DNA of 64,000 nt from Styela clava (taxonomy: Eukaryota; Chordata; Ascidiacea; Stolidobranchia; Styelidae), in the NCBI RefSeq assembly GCF_964204865.1, contig NC_135258.1, positions 9,167,001-9,231,000 of the forward strand, in the 5' to 3' direction. The notes under the pieces are model-generated. The model was not told where the DNA came from. It saw only the letters and a list, made by a program, of their open reading frames with translations, and made no database searches. Position numbers and translations under genes: made by a program. Numbering within the stretch: the first letter of the stretch is position 1; every line of letters starts with the position of its first letter. Positions 35,288 through 48,038 of the stretch are shown one piece after another.

Positions 35288-38200
35288 TTAACGTCTTGCA
35301 CGTCTTCCTCGCCCATGTCTTCTTCCCATAGGACGTTCATGCAGCATTGGCAACCCGGAGGCATCAGGGTATCCATGTAGCCCCTCTTCAACATACCCTA
35401 CTCCTGGTGCCCAGTGTCGGGCTCCATGGTGACCGAAACTGGGCCCGTCACTAGCAAGCTTTGTTATGTCATCTCCACGTTCTTTCCAGGCTTTGGCGAA
35501 ATTTCCAGATATGTGATACAGCTCCATTATGTTGAGAAGAACCATGATACATCCAGTAGCAAAAAACAGGCAGATGAATACGGTTTTCTCTTTCGGCCTG
35601 AAACAAATTTGGACACGAAAGCATAAACGATCTGGGTCAGTTGACAATAAAGCAGTTAATGCGTAACTGTGTTGCCGTGGCATATTGGATCTCGGGTTTA
35701 CATCCCACCCTACCATATGCGTTATACATTGGGTAGGCAATACCAAATTGGAAAGATTCCGTAGCTTTCAAATGATTCTAGCTCCTTGCGTATCGTTATA
35801 TATATCAGTGATGGCTTGTACAGGGCCTTGTCCGGAGAGAAAAGCGTGAATGAACGTGTTCGGAGAGAAAAACGTGAATATTTGTCTACGAGATAAAGTA
35901 CAAACTAGAATTTGTTATCGATTTGGAGCATTAACTCTCGCATTTTTCTTACCGTGATACAAAGCAATCGACAACGTTTGGGCAGGGCCAATGTTGACAT
36001 TGGAATAATTCCGGCATCATAAATTTGAACGTGTAAATATGATATTGTCCAACCATGAAACCAATTTCGATCAGAAGCCTGGAAAGCACCTATAAAAACA
36101 GAATAAAATTCAAACTTGGAATCAAATGATTGATAAAAAAGTAAAAACTGATTATGAAATCATGAGAGCAAACAAAACCTTAGATAAAGTTCAAAATGTA
36201 CAGAATATAAGATAGGAGGTTTTGCCAAGAACAAGTGGTGCGTGTTCACGCACCTAAAATTATTTCACACACGCACCTTCACACGCACACACACAATCAC
36301 AGAGAAATTTAAAGTGGATTATGGCACGATTTTACCCAAAAGTATTTTACCGTAAAGAGTAGCTGTAAACGTCAAGAGATACATATTAGCGACCTAAGCT
36401 CAATAAGGAAAGCACAGAATCTTTTGGCCACTCTGTGGGGATTGTAAATCAGTTAGTCAATCGTTACAGACTCGGAAATTAGAGGAAGACGTAGCTAGGT
36501 ATTGATCACTTGGGCCACCCTGCTAGCTGCGACCACAGAGTAATGTCTTTTTGCCATGTTTCAAAATATTGATATTTCATATATATATATATAGCAATTA
36601 GCGACACTTTTTTACAGAAAAAAAAGCGCCGTAATATGCCTCCTGGTAAACTGAGTTTATCGTTGTTAACTTACAACAAAGAAATAAGCCAAGAATAATT
36701 TGGAAGGGGCATCTTCCGATAACTTCGTCGCAACCATTTTTTCATCCTTCCCTTTATCGTCTTTTTCGTCATCAGAATTGTCTTTCAGAAGTTCTAAAAG
36801 TAAAAGCTGATAAATTGCACAGTTCAGATTTTGGAGAAATCAGTAATTTATTTTTCCACCAATACTGAAAATACGCAACTTACATATACGATTAGAATAA
36901 AATAAGTATATATAGCATTTACGGGGTGGATTGAGACGCTGAAAACCAGTACTGGTTATCGAGCAGCGACACCAATTGAGTTGAATTAATATCGTATAAA
37001 TGAGAAAAAATCCACCTTCTATCCGCTTAGGATTTAATCCAGCCTCAATCATCTCCTGTTTCTCTTTTTTCTTTTTTTCTTCGCGAATCTTTTTTCTCTG
37101 AATATATGAATGAATTGAAAGTTTCCGCCAATAATATTAATATTTCTACTGATTCGATATTCAACGGTTTATAGCTCACTTCAAAATCCGGGTTTTCACG
37201 TACTGTTTTTCCAATATTACTCGATTTTATGCATCCTTTATGCTATCGTTTGATAACATTTATTATTCAAGTTTGGCACAAATAATTCGGCATTTTTATA
37301 TACTGCATATATGTATGTATTATAACATTTTGTTGAACATGGAGTTGCTCAGAAGTTTTTTATTAAAAAAAATAAAAATAAAGTAGCATCGAAATTCTCA
37401 ATAATACTAACCACTTCTTTCTCTTTTTTTTCTCTGGCTTTCCTAGCATTCACAACTATCGTCACTTTTGCCATTTTGTGAGCAGTGTAGACAATAAATA
37501 TGATCGACGGTAAAGCGACACAAAGTATTTGCAGGAACCAGTATCTAGTCTGAAATAAATTTGTAAAATGACCCATTATTTGTGAACCAATTAATAGCCA
37601 GCGATAATCGAGGGCAAAAACGTTGAAAGAATATTTATAATTAAACAAAGGCCTATTTGTTTCAACTATTTCCACCTTTATAAGCACATATTCAGGTGAT
37701 AAATGAATTTGATAATATTTTCATGTTTTAATAAGACATAGAAACAGATGTCATTTAGAATCTAATAGATGGATGGGGCAATACAACAAAATAATATTTT
37801 CAAATGTATTTGTCTCGAATATTGCAATTAAGTAAAGTTACAAAATTTACAATAATTATTAAAACATAAATGACAAGAATAACTTGAATATACGCTTTAT
37901 CAAAGTTATGTTCTGTGTTCCCATTTCTATGCTCTTATGTTTGCTACCTTGTTTCATTCATTTCTATAGAATCTAAAAACGTCTACACTCACCAAGGCGA
38001 TGGGACTATATTCATTGAAGCAAACGTTCTTACAACCAGGAGAGAGCGTGTTACAAACAAATTTTCCTTGAGCGCTCCCCCATACATTTCCTAAAAATTG
38101 AAACAGGTTTCTTGTATTTCACTTTTACATCGACTATAGTTACTAAAACGAATGACGCTCCTGCAGTATGTGCACCAATATGGCGCACAATCTGAACCCT

Positions 38201-38929
38201 AACCTGGTACACTTACTATGTTCTGGTTGTGCGCCATCTTGGCGCAATACTTCTGAAGGTCCAAACGAACTTTATAGGTATCAAGAAAAGTAAAATAAAT
38301 ATAAAAGTAATAGCTTTCTGACTCCAAGAATCTTTAAGTACTGGGAATTGATTGAATTGAACGATTTATTTGTTAGTTTTTGAGACGACCGCTTTTTAAA
38401 CACCAAATTTCCCCTAACAACAGCAACAATTAAGCAAAACTATACATATGTACACAATGTTTCAAATAAATTCTGCAATGTCAAAAAAATTTCATCTAAA
38501 TATTTGAAGAATGTCCTATAAAGACGTGTCTATATAAAAGTGTTCACGTGAATAAAAATAAAATAACGAGTTTGAGCATAATATCAGGGTTCGTAAGACT
38601 CAGAATTTTTTTTTTTTTAAATACCAAAAAGTCTAACGACTTTTTCCATCTTTAAGTATTAAAAATTCGAAATTGTTTGGAAAAGTGATATTTTTAATTA
38701 TCAAATTAACCACATCAGGAACAAATGCAATTTTTCAAAATGAACCATATGTACGCGTCGAATCCAATAGTAAAATCAATGTGCCATTATTTCAACAAAA
38801 AATCTCACCTGCCATTGACGATACAATCAACAATCGAATTATGAAGAATGACGTCACCCAAAATTTTCCAATCAAGGTTGAATGTTCCGCGCTCTGTTCA
38901 ATAAGCTTTTGCACGATATGCCAACCCAT
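35288..38929 (-). CDS. Connexin (gap-junction protein), seven coding exons
   Basis: Minus-strand exons 38929-38809, 38090-37993, 37549-37412, 37097-37016, 36793-36675, 36089-35953 and 35597-35288 join in frame to 334 residues. Connexins are four-pass membrane proteins that form hemichannels and gap junctions. The N-terminal [20 protein letters not shown] leads into TM1. Extracellular loop 1 has C53-x6-C60-x3-C64 ([14 protein letters not shown]). TM2 is about 76-95. A Lys/Glu-rich cytoplasmic loop spans about 108-176. TM3 is followed by loop 2 with C217-x4-C222-x5-C228 and the DCFVSRPKEKT signature before TM4. The tail of about 75 residues is Gly/His/Arg-rich and ends [11 protein letters not shown]. 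All six loop cysteines needed for docking are present. Six introns cut the coding region, whereas vertebrate connexins usually have one coding exon. Subtype is not assignable. Confidence 0.94.
38158..38259. mobile_element. Foldback element D, copy 2 (connexin intron 1)
   Basis: The left arm has 'agtatgtgcaccaatatggc', the spacer 'ccctaacctggtacac' and the right arm 'gttgtgcgccatcttggcgc'. Arms pair over about 30 bases with few mismatches. It shows the same layout as 50343-50450. Confidence 0.8.
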
Positions 38930-41900
38930 GTCTGTACATTACAGTATACCACAATGCTTCATAAATATATATGCTTGATTTTATACAAAAACAACAGATA
39001 TAGCAACAAGCCTGTAAAAGGTGAATATTCAAAGTCTTCTACACTTTCGGTTTCATCATAAATGCGATTTATCTCTGAAACTTTTTATTGGTTCACATTA
39101 TATTTTCTCAGCTGTATTTAATAAACATCTCATCCGGCTTACCGGTATTTATTGGAATTGATACTATACAAACACTGTATAAAAACGGTAAACGCTATAT
39201 AAGGTAAGTATCGTTTTATAGTTCAGGCTGGCTAACTATTCACCAATTCAACATAACTGTGTTAGCTTATATGTTCCTTATGAAAGTGGTTTTCATGAAC
39301 TATGCTTAGATAAACGTTTCATATTGCTGAGTTACTCATAAAGCAATGTGCGTTTACTGTTTCATGTTACCAGTAATCCCATAGTAATTTTGTACCTCTT
39401 GGAAAAGCTTCAATGAGCTAAGAATTTATACTTTGCTAAAAGAGTCAGCAAATTAACAGAAAATTGATGGTAATTGTTGCAATCATGTTATCATGAAAAC
39501 TTGAATAGACAGTGATATTTTATAAAACGTCAACGTTCGGACACACGCAAAATTGGTGGTTTTAATCTTGATGAAAAAAAAAACGACTCAAAGATGAATT
39601 TATAGCCAACTTGAATTACACTCAATATCAAAAAATTTATATTGTTTTTAACAGCGCCCTGTCAATTCGTGTTTTGTTTTGATGATCATGGACTGAAGTA
39701 TACTTGAAATCGTTTGAAACATTTTTTTCCTCGCTGTAGATAATAATTTGGGTCACCGATGAAACGAGGCCTACCGTTGGCGGAAAAAAATGAAAATCTC
39801 CTGATTCAAATATTAGGGCATTCTTGACAAATTAACAGGAAAAATAGTTACCTCCCGTCCCCAATCTGAACATCAATCTTGAATCTGAGGCTTGTAATCT
39901 GGAAAAATCTACATCTTTTTATTCCGCGCAAAAAAATTGTAATGGAATGCAAATATGACACAACGCAACAAATGGAGATTAATATGAAAACGCGTCTAGA
40001 ATTTCTTTTGTCCAAAACTTAGGGTCAAAATATCTTTAATTGTGAAACGTTTCTCTTCACGTCATTTTCGGTTGAGGTAATTCAAGATCAGCGAATAAAG
40101 TTTCTGACCTCTGAAACGTCACGATGAATTTGTAATTTTAAATTCTAAAAGCTAATAATGCTTATTTAATCTTCCTTGTCCTGAGTATTGATATATGGAA
40201 GTGGTTTATAAAATAATAAATCATTCAAATTCGTCTTGAGTGGGGCGGTGTCGCCAGGTAGACATTAAACATAAGATGGAATGCAAATAAAGTTGATCCT
40301 ATCCTGAAAATTTATGCCGAGTACTGGAAGATAAAGCACTGATCTGATTCAATAGTAAAAATTTTAAAATAATCGTGTCGCTCGGGTGTATATTTATTAT
40401 ATTAATCTGTGCAGTTATGAAGAGAAAAAAATACGGATTGACTTTTTTGGTATTACTCCTCAAACCTTTGGCAACGGAAAATGTTGACGGGCAATTTATT
40501 ATCGGAAAAATTGTTTCGTTGATAAAAAAAACTTATCTTTTCACCAAACATTACTATTAATTGAACAGAATAAAATTTCTTACTCAGTTTACTCAGGGTA
40601 CGTCCTATAGTCCCTGTATAATTATCAGCAAGACCATGTGTTCTTATCCCACCGAACTCATTACATCTAATATCAACTCTATGACGTAAAATATCTAAAT
40701 TTCTCCGTGATAAATACAACACATTGCTTCAGACATGTTGACTTAATATTCATGTAGAACAAGTTTCTACATATCCAACTACCCGTACAAACGAGTTTTT
40801 TTTAAGTGAGCAAGACAAATCAAATTAGATATGTTATACTTATCGAATTTATTAAGCTATATCGACGCAGCGTGAGACATGAATTGTCTCCCTTCACTAA
40901 TTGAGGATATTTAAACTGTAATTGCAGCATCCTACGACTAATTCTACTAATCCCATTATGTCCACAATTGATTCTAAATCTGAAAGCGTTCAAAGATGTT
41001 CTTTTATATTGCCTTCTTTCCAGAATGTAAACGCCGATTTTAAATAAAAGCTTTTCATGACAGGACGAAAAAGGGGATCTCAAGTAATATCGAGTGAATA
41101 TTTTTACTCGTTTTTTTGAAATATTATCTTACCCCAGTATTCATGTAATTAGGTAAAAAAAATCTAGTTTGAAAAACTACTTATTTTTGAAAAAAAAAAC
41201 ATTCGAATATGCAGTATAACTTTCACTAACTATACGTCAACGCCTTGAGACAACACTAAAACATAAATTCATACAACAGTCACCTACATGTAACTTGTGT
41301 AAAGACTTCTCAAGAAGCTGAGAGAACGAAGATAGCCTCGTCTGAGATGGGGTTTAAATATATCAATGATTGCAGCAAACGTCGATCATGTATGTGTCAT
41401 GTATAAGTACACAAGAAGTTTTCAAATTTCATAACTGCCTGATTACTAAAGAGATCGAAAATTACTCCGAAGCCAGACATCTAGTAAATAATTGATAAAG
41501 TTTAACCACATTTTTTGTACTTCTTTCATTAGTCACGTAGCCCATGTCTGCCTAATATCTTTCTTCTCTGACCAAAAGTTTGTGCTTTGTAATTAATAAG
41601 TGTATTTTTGTGGTGAAAATTAATGAAACCAAAAAAAAGATAAGGAAGAAAATTTTCGAATATCATAGCATTGATACGTTTTTACGAAAAATGGGTTAAA
41701 ACAGAAACGGGTTCACCAAAATCGCGATAATCCAATACTTGTTCGCGCGGACGTGTGCGAGCCTCCTGAACCTCACTTCAGGTTTTAAGTCAACACACAA
41801 AACTTTTATACGTAGTAATATAATCTCCAAGTTTATGGGGGAGCATATTGGTTATTTGTAAAAACGCTCATATCCAACATGCAAAATTTTCAGATTTTAA

Positions 41901-43905
41901 CTACATCGATTCGAAATTACTTGATTGGGCAAAACCATTTTTTGCTAAATCGATGACTAAATACTGACAATCTAGTAAAGTTGTACAATCACCATTGTAT
42001 ACGAAAGGCAAGTGAAATATAAAATTTCAAATTTGCTTCAGTATATTATTGATATAGAAATGAATATATCTGGCTGTATAGCAAGGCGACAAACTGAAAT
42101 TATTTTGTGGAAACATGTCAGTTCCCATGTAAAACATGGGACGAGACCATTTTCAGATGACTTGATTGAACATCATCTACAATGTTTATCAGAATTTCTT
42201 TTAAATAAAATCAATGTTCCGCCGTATACTTACAGCGTATCCATATCGAAGTGGACTTTAAGTTTTTAAAAGCAGGCTAGTCCCACAGCAGTGTGTGTGT
42301 GTATATATTGTGGTGCCCTTTTACTTTTCATTAAGCTTTAAATTAAAAGATCTCATAAAATCCAATAGCCAATATACCGTCTTTAATAAAGTACAAATAG
42401 TTTTATGAGTTTCTCCCGACTTTCTTACGTTTGACTGCTATGTCAACATACTTGCTGGCATTTAAACGATGTTTGATTTCCAAACCGTAAAACTGAGCGA
42501 ATCATTCTGACTCTGCAACAGTTGGTGGTAGTCGACGAATATACAATTTAAATAAGTCCGCAATTTGATGAGTAATTTATCTATTGATAAAGTTTAAAAA
42601 TTAATTATTAAAAATTAAGAATTTTTGTAAAACGAATTTTGTTTGGTCATAGGACTAATAACAATTACATTGCTGTCATAGTGAATATATATGTTTTTGG
42701 GTCTATCCAATATCCCGTTTCATAGACAGGTCTCGCTTTTCATGGCAGGCCGGAATTTTGTCATCTATATTTCTATAAAAATCTGACTATGCAATCCCAT
42801 CATCAAACTTAATTTTGATTATTTCGTCATAAAACAGGATATTTGGAAACATATACCAAACTTTTCTGCGCTTTATTCTCCATTTTATATTATTATAAAT
42901 TCAAGCTTTGCCATTGTACAACTATTATCTGGAAGGAAACTCAAAGCTGCAAATCACTATCACATATTTTTGAATCCCTCGATCCCTGCTGAATATCTTA
43001 TTTGGTTCACTTCAGAATGTGGGACATTTTTATGCAAGTTTTTTCAAAGAAAGATCGCAAACTTGTAATTAAAAGTGACAGAAAAGGATGCACTGACGCT
43101 ATCATCACTATATGCTATCGCTTTCAACAGCACATATTTTGAAAATCGCTCTAAGACAGAATATAACGTAAATGTGGCCCGCTGCGTAGATTCAAACCAG
43201 AACCTCTGTCTGCTCTGTATCTATTCATAGCAATAAAGTCTCATCTTCAACATTTCACTGAATTTCGAAAGACCTGGGTGTTGGTTGGTATATAAATCTG
43301 TCTTTTACTATAATACTTATATACACCCTTCGATATTTTTTCATATTCTGAATTCCAACAATCTTTGCCAAATGACATGCATGCTCACATTCTCAAAACA
43401 AATTTAATTCCTACGTGCAGACAATCTCAATCGTTCTCAACAGTTTGCCCGCAGACTCTCAAAGGCGTCCTTGTTTTAAGCGTCACACGTCCCTGGAATG
43501 ACACATCGTGAAGGTCACATCGGCATTTCCATTAATTTATTGAAAGTATTTACACATATTTCAACACTTGCTGCAAAGATAACGTATCTTTGTTCGTTAA
43601 AATTTTAACCACAGACTTTCGTGGTACGAATTTTTTGCAAATAATAAATACCCTCCTGCGCAGCAATAGTCTCGTAAAAGTACCGATAACCTGCGGTGCG
43701 ACGACGCCCATTTGCGCGACGAGTTTTCTAACTATATTCTATTATTGGACACGGAGTGAATCTATGGATCGTTTTGCTATTACGTTGTTGTTGTTCTTGT
43801 TGGTATTTTTTGTCTTGTTGTTATGAAAAGTCGCTTTTCTCATTCACTTATAGGCCAATTGCTTTTAAATTTTCAGTGATTAAAGATTGTATTTTTCATT
43901 AGAAG
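38930..43905. other. Gene-free AT-rich stretch
   Basis: Frames up to 89 codons occur but none shows a domain, splice context or codon bias that I could support. A degraded box-B-like word, 'ggtttgaatctacg' on the minus strand, lies near 43187 and may be an old SINE head. The 5' part should contain the connexin promoter and any 5' UTR exons, which were not recognised. Confidence 0.5.
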
Positions 43906-43920
43906 GCTATTACTAGGGTT

Positions 43921-43972
43921 ACCCAATGAGCATATATACCTATATATATATAGGTATATATGCTCATTGGGT
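43921..43972. repeat. Perfect 52-bp palindrome
   Basis: The left half 'acccaatgagcatatatacc'+'tatata' is the exact reverse complement of the right half, with no spacer. It interrupts the left terminus of the surrounding DNA element, which otherwise reads 'tagggttaccatatg'. Confidence 0.97.
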
Positions 43973-44368
43973 TACCATATGTTTGTGACCTCAAATCGGG
44001 ACGCCTCCGAAGACCATAGCTGTGATTTTATCAACTTCAATTTACCGATTTCACACTAGGGGCCTACATTTTAAAACCATCCCGGCTGTCTTCATTGAGT
44101 ATATTGTCATTGTGAGTTCATGCGCTGTCTGTCTGAATATCGGCTTCAGTTCGAAAAATAGAAAGGAATATATACATATATACATTGACGTTAGCACTCT
44201 TTTGGCGTGCGGGGCTTACACGTAACAAATTGTAGCAATTGTCCGCTAATAATGTTAGCGGAAAACGACGAAACAAACTAAATCACGCATTCACCTTCAG
44301 TAACTAGGCTACCGATACGCTACAGTGGCTACACAGCAACGAGAACATGCCAATTGGTGATATTCGTG

Positions 44369-44670
44369 TGTTATGAGAATTAAGGTAAGTCATTCCTGTT
44401 GCAGTGTGCCACACTTTGTTTATATTCCGTCATTATTACATTATCGTTCTTTGTGTTGTGATCACTGATTATCGTCAAGCGACAACGGACTGCATTTGCC
44501 TAACTGCATTCGTTACGTGCCGTTACGAGTATTAGACGGTAGTCCGATTAAGTTTGGCTATACTTAGTGACTCAATGTAATTATGTTGCATGATCTAGTA
44601 TTTAGGTTAAGATACGTTTTTAGTTTCTTAAAGTAATAATTTTGGGTATAATAAATAAACTGTCATAACA
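44369..44670 (+). repeat. 5' LTR of the Gypsy element
   Basis: The LTR is 302 bases, TG...CA, with 'aataaataaactgtcataac' at its 3' end that may supply the polyadenylation signal. I count about 15 substitutions against the 3' LTR (about 5 percent) and no indel. Confidence 0.93.
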
Positions 44671-44694
44671 ATTTAAGAAACTAAAATCTTAAAT

Positions 44695-45480
44695 ATGGAT
44701 GCATCGATGAAACCAGCGAGACTTGACTTGAATCTGAATTATCCAAGCGCGGCAAAGGAATGGAAGCACTGGCGAAAAACATTTGAGAACTACATTGAAG
44801 AATTATAGATCAGTGTACAAGAGGGCCAGTCTGTGAATAAACTCAAGAGGCTAATCAACTCAGTGTCTCACAATGTTTAAGGAAATATTGAAGATGTGGG
44901 CGCTTATAGTAAAGCTATGGAAGTGCTACATAGCTTATATGTCAAGACGCCGAATGAAATATTTGCACGGCATTTGCTAGTTACGGCAAAGCAACAACCT
45001 GGTCAATCCATCGACGAATTTCTACAAACTCTGCTAATCTGAGTAAAGACTGTAATTTTAAAGATGTTTCTGCCGCGCAGTACCGCGACGAACTTATACG
45101 TGATTCTTTCATCAATGGTATTTTGTCAGATAACATCCGACAACGTCTTTCGGAGAACAAGGACTTGACCCTTGCATTAGCGTTTTCACAAGCTACATCC
45201 CTTGATCTGGCGCAACGTAATTCGTCAGCCTATGAAGCATCTCGGATCGACGAATTGCAGCCTTCGGCATTGGCCACTTCCAAAACCTTTTTCGACAATT
45301 AAGGTATAGTAACTGGCCGTATAACGAACGAAAATGCATATTCTGTGGATATAATTACCACAATCGTCTAAATTGTCCCGCTCGCAATGCCAATTGCTAC
45401 AAATGCGACAAAAAAGGCCACTTTGCCAATATTTGCCGATCAAAGATGAATAAATCTGGAGACTCTTCATTTATAACGGC
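44695..45480 (+). pseudogene. Gypsy gag remnant with two CCHC zinc knuckles
   Basis: The frame starts at an ATG 24 bases after the LTR. It is broken by an in-frame TAG at 44806-44808 and a TAA at 44878-44880, and later changes frame. Between 45335 and 45436 two C-x2-C-x4-H-x4-C knuckles follow each other (CIFCGYNYH and CYKCDKKGH). Knuckles in gag bind the element's RNA. Confidence 0.85.
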
Positions 45481-45584
45481 GTCAGTAAATCCATCAGTCC
45501 ACGACATGCAATCGGCACCAAGGTGTTTACTGCCGCCTGCCGGCAACACTTCCAGTTGTCATAGCTGGTCGCAACATCACTGCG

Positions 45585-45848
45585 TTGATAGATACCGGAA
45601 GCTCTCTCTCTTTTATAAACGAAAAGACTGCGAGAATGCTACGTTTGAAAATTTTGCCTTCACGGGAAAATGTAGTGATGGCTGTCCAGCATCTGCAAGG
45701 AACGACTATTGGATCCTGTTTAACTGATATGATAATTGGTACTCGTTCATATACCAAAGTGCCGCTTAAAGTATTTCGAGGTCTTTGTTGTGATTTATTG
45801 CTTGGTCAGGACTTTCAAAGACAACATAAGAGTAATTTTCTCTTTTGA
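45585..45848 (+). pseudogene. Gypsy retropepsin (aspartic protease) segment
   Basis: IDTGSSLSFIN holds the catalytic D-T-G, and LLLGQDF is the usual second hallmark. It is open for 87 codons and closed before the reverse transcriptase, so the polyprotein frame is broken. Confidence 0.85.
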
Positions 45849-46099
45849 CAGCTCTCGTCCTGGACTTCCAGATCAATATGAATCAAAAGTATGTGGTTTA
45901 GCTGCTGCAAACTACACACCGGCTTCGTTATTTTCTAATCTCATGAAAAAATAATCATCTGATAGCTGTCAAATCTCGCCGTTTTGGCGCGTTAGACAAA
46001 GAATTCATCGCTAAAGAAGTTTCGAGAATGTAGCACGAGGGAATTATCAGGCCAAGTTCTTCGCCGTGGAGAGCACAGCCTTTAGTTTTGAAGGGCCCA

Positions 46100-46531
46100 T
46101 TGACTTCAAAACGACGATTGTGCATAGATTATTCTTAAACGATAAATATTTATTCAGAGCTAGACGCCTATCCATTGCCGCGAATTGATGATATGGTTAA
46201 CGAACTTGCCGGATATTCCTGGTTTTCCACCTACGATCTGAAATCCGCGTATCATCAGATTCCAATATGCCAGCAAGATAAAATTTTCACTGCATTTGAA
46301 GGCGATGGTAAACTCTGGGAATTCAATCGTATTCCATTTGGAGTGACCAATGGAGTACCAGCCTTTCAGCGGCTAATGGATGAAATTGTGGGAAAAGGCA
46401 ATCTGAAAGATACATTTCCATACCTCGACAATGTAATTATAGCTGGACATACGAGAGAGGAGCATGACTATAACGCGAAGAAATTTCTCGATACTGTTAA
46501 GAAAAACAATTTAACATTAAATGATGCATAA
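46100..46531 (+). pseudogene. Gypsy reverse transcriptase segment with mutated active site
   Basis: DAYPLPRIDD, FSTYDLKSAYHQIPI and FGVTNGVPAFQRLMD are reverse-transcriptase motifs. The catalytic box reads YLDN where the family has YxDD, so the second aspartate is lost. The frame ends at a TAA after LTLNDA. Confidence 0.88.
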
Positions 46532-46879
46532 ACAGTATCGAATGTACGAAAAATTAACATTTTAGGATATACAGTGGGTAATACTTCAGTATAAGCTCCA
46601 GATCCCGAACGCCTAGCTCCATCAAGAGATCTCTACCTCCAACAAATAGTCGAGCTCTGCAAAGAATAATTGGACTTTTTGCGTATTATTCGAAATAAAT
46701 TGTAAATTTTTCAGATAAAATGCAACGACTCCGCCAAGTGAAAACATTTCCTTTGGATTGCGCTACAGTACAAGACTTTGAATCTCTCAGAAGAGAAATC
46801 GGAAATGCCACTTTGAGCTCAATTGATGAGCATGTTCCATTTGATGTAGAATGAGCCACACCGAATCAAGGAGGGCGAC

Positions 46880-47166
46880 CAGTGGCATTTTGGTCGCGTG
46901 TTCTACAGAAGAGTGAGAGGTTTTATCCCGCTGTAGAAAAAGAGGCAACGGCAATCATTGAAGCCGTGCGAAAGTGGGCCCATTTTCTGGCAAGACGTCC
47001 GTTCACTATCGTGACCGACCAACGATCGGTTTCTTTCATGCTAGATAACCGTCGTCGATCAAAAATGAAGAATAATAAAATTCAGTCCTGGAGGCTGGAA
47101 CAAGCCTCATTTAGTTACGACGTTATATATCGACCTGGAAAACAAAATGCCGCATCTGATGCTCAC
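46880..47166 (+). pseudogene. Gypsy RNase H segment
   Basis: AFWSRVLQKSERFYPAVEKE and FTIVTDQRSVSFML are typical of the Ty3/Gypsy RNase H that follows reverse transcriptase. It is separated from the RT frame by stops. Confidence 0.85.
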
Positions 47167-47745
47167 GTCTACATGCGTATCAATTTTTCCCACGTCATTG
47201 CAAGAAATACACGAAGGTTTATGTCACCCGGCCGTCACAAGACTTCTACATTTCGTCAAATCGAAAAATTTGCCTGTCTCGACTGATGAAGTAAAAAGAA
47301 CTTGTAAATTATGCCGCGTATGTGCGGAGCTTAAACCGAAATTTTATTCCCCACCGTATGGCACATTAATCAAGGCCACCACACGGTCACGGAAAGACTG
47401 GGTATGGACTTCAAGGGACCTTTGCCATCGCGGACAAAGAATGTATACATGATAACCATTGCCGATGAATATTCTAGATTCCCATTTGTATTTCCATGCA
47501 CCAATCTTTCTTCCGCTTCAGTAATAAGCTGCCTTGAAAAATAATTTGCTCTGTTACTCCCTAATGCGTCACCGCTAAATGATGGATGCGACGTCTACCG
47601 AAATGAAGAGTTCAAAATTAAAATTTCAATTAGCTCTGACAATGCTAATAATGAAAGGATTGCCCCACGTCGTTCAACTCGAACTAACATTGGTGTTCAA
47701 CAGAACGCTATGGTTTTTAAATATAGACGGGAAGAATGTTATGAG
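47147..47745 (+). pseudogene. Gypsy integrase: zinc domain and C-terminal scrap, catalytic core deleted
   Basis: An H-x4-H (HEGLCH) followed by C-x2-C (CKLC) is the integrase HHCC domain. The core begins with MDFKGPLPSR, which carries the first catalytic Asp, and stops after ISCLEK. The next recognisable part is the C-terminal IAPRRSTRTNIG near 47670. The second Asp and the Glu of the DDE triad are missing. Confidence 0.75.
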
Positions 47746-48038
47746 AATTAAGTTAAGTCATTCCTGTTGCAGTGTGCTACACTTAGTTTATATTTCGTCA
47801 TTATTACATTATCGTTCTTTGTGTTGTGATCACTGATTATCGTCAAGCGACAACGGACTGCATTTGCCTTACTGCATTAGTTACGTGCCGTTACGAGTAT
47901 TAGACGGTAGTCCGATTAAGTTTGGTTATACTTAGTGACTCAATGTAATTATGTTGCATGTTCTTGTGTTTAGGTTAAGATGCGTTTTTAGTTTCTTAAA
48001 GCCATAATTTGGTGTATAATAAATAAACTGTCATAACA
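47737..48038 (+). repeat. 3' LTR of the Gypsy element
   Basis: The LTR is 302 bases, TG...CA, and collinear with the 5' LTR with about 15 substitutions, several of them clustered in its last 80 bases. Confidence 0.93.

Larger units (their letters stand above)
44369..48038 (+). mobile_element. Decayed Ty3/Gypsy LTR retrotransposon
   Basis: Two 302-bp direct LTRs (TGTTATG...CATAACA) bound 3.07 kb carrying, in order, gag with two zinc knuckles, retropepsin, reverse transcriptase, RNase H and the integrase zinc domain. That domain order is the Gypsy order. Flanks 'tcgtg' (44364-44368) and 'tcggg' (48039-48043) look like a 5-bp target duplication with one change. A purine run, 'gacgggaagaa', lies just before the 3' LTR as a polypurine tract. 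The primer site after the 5' LTR is not obvious. Stops, frameshifts and an integrase deletion make it non-autonomous. Confidence 0.92.

Noticed and set aside
40453-40722. 89-codon minus-strand frame containing GGIRTHGLA
   Set aside because: No introns, partners or family match. The wording resembles translated repeat sequence.
45225-45470. Minus-strand frames across the Gypsy element
   Set aside because: They are antisense shadows of the gag and protease regions on the plus strand.
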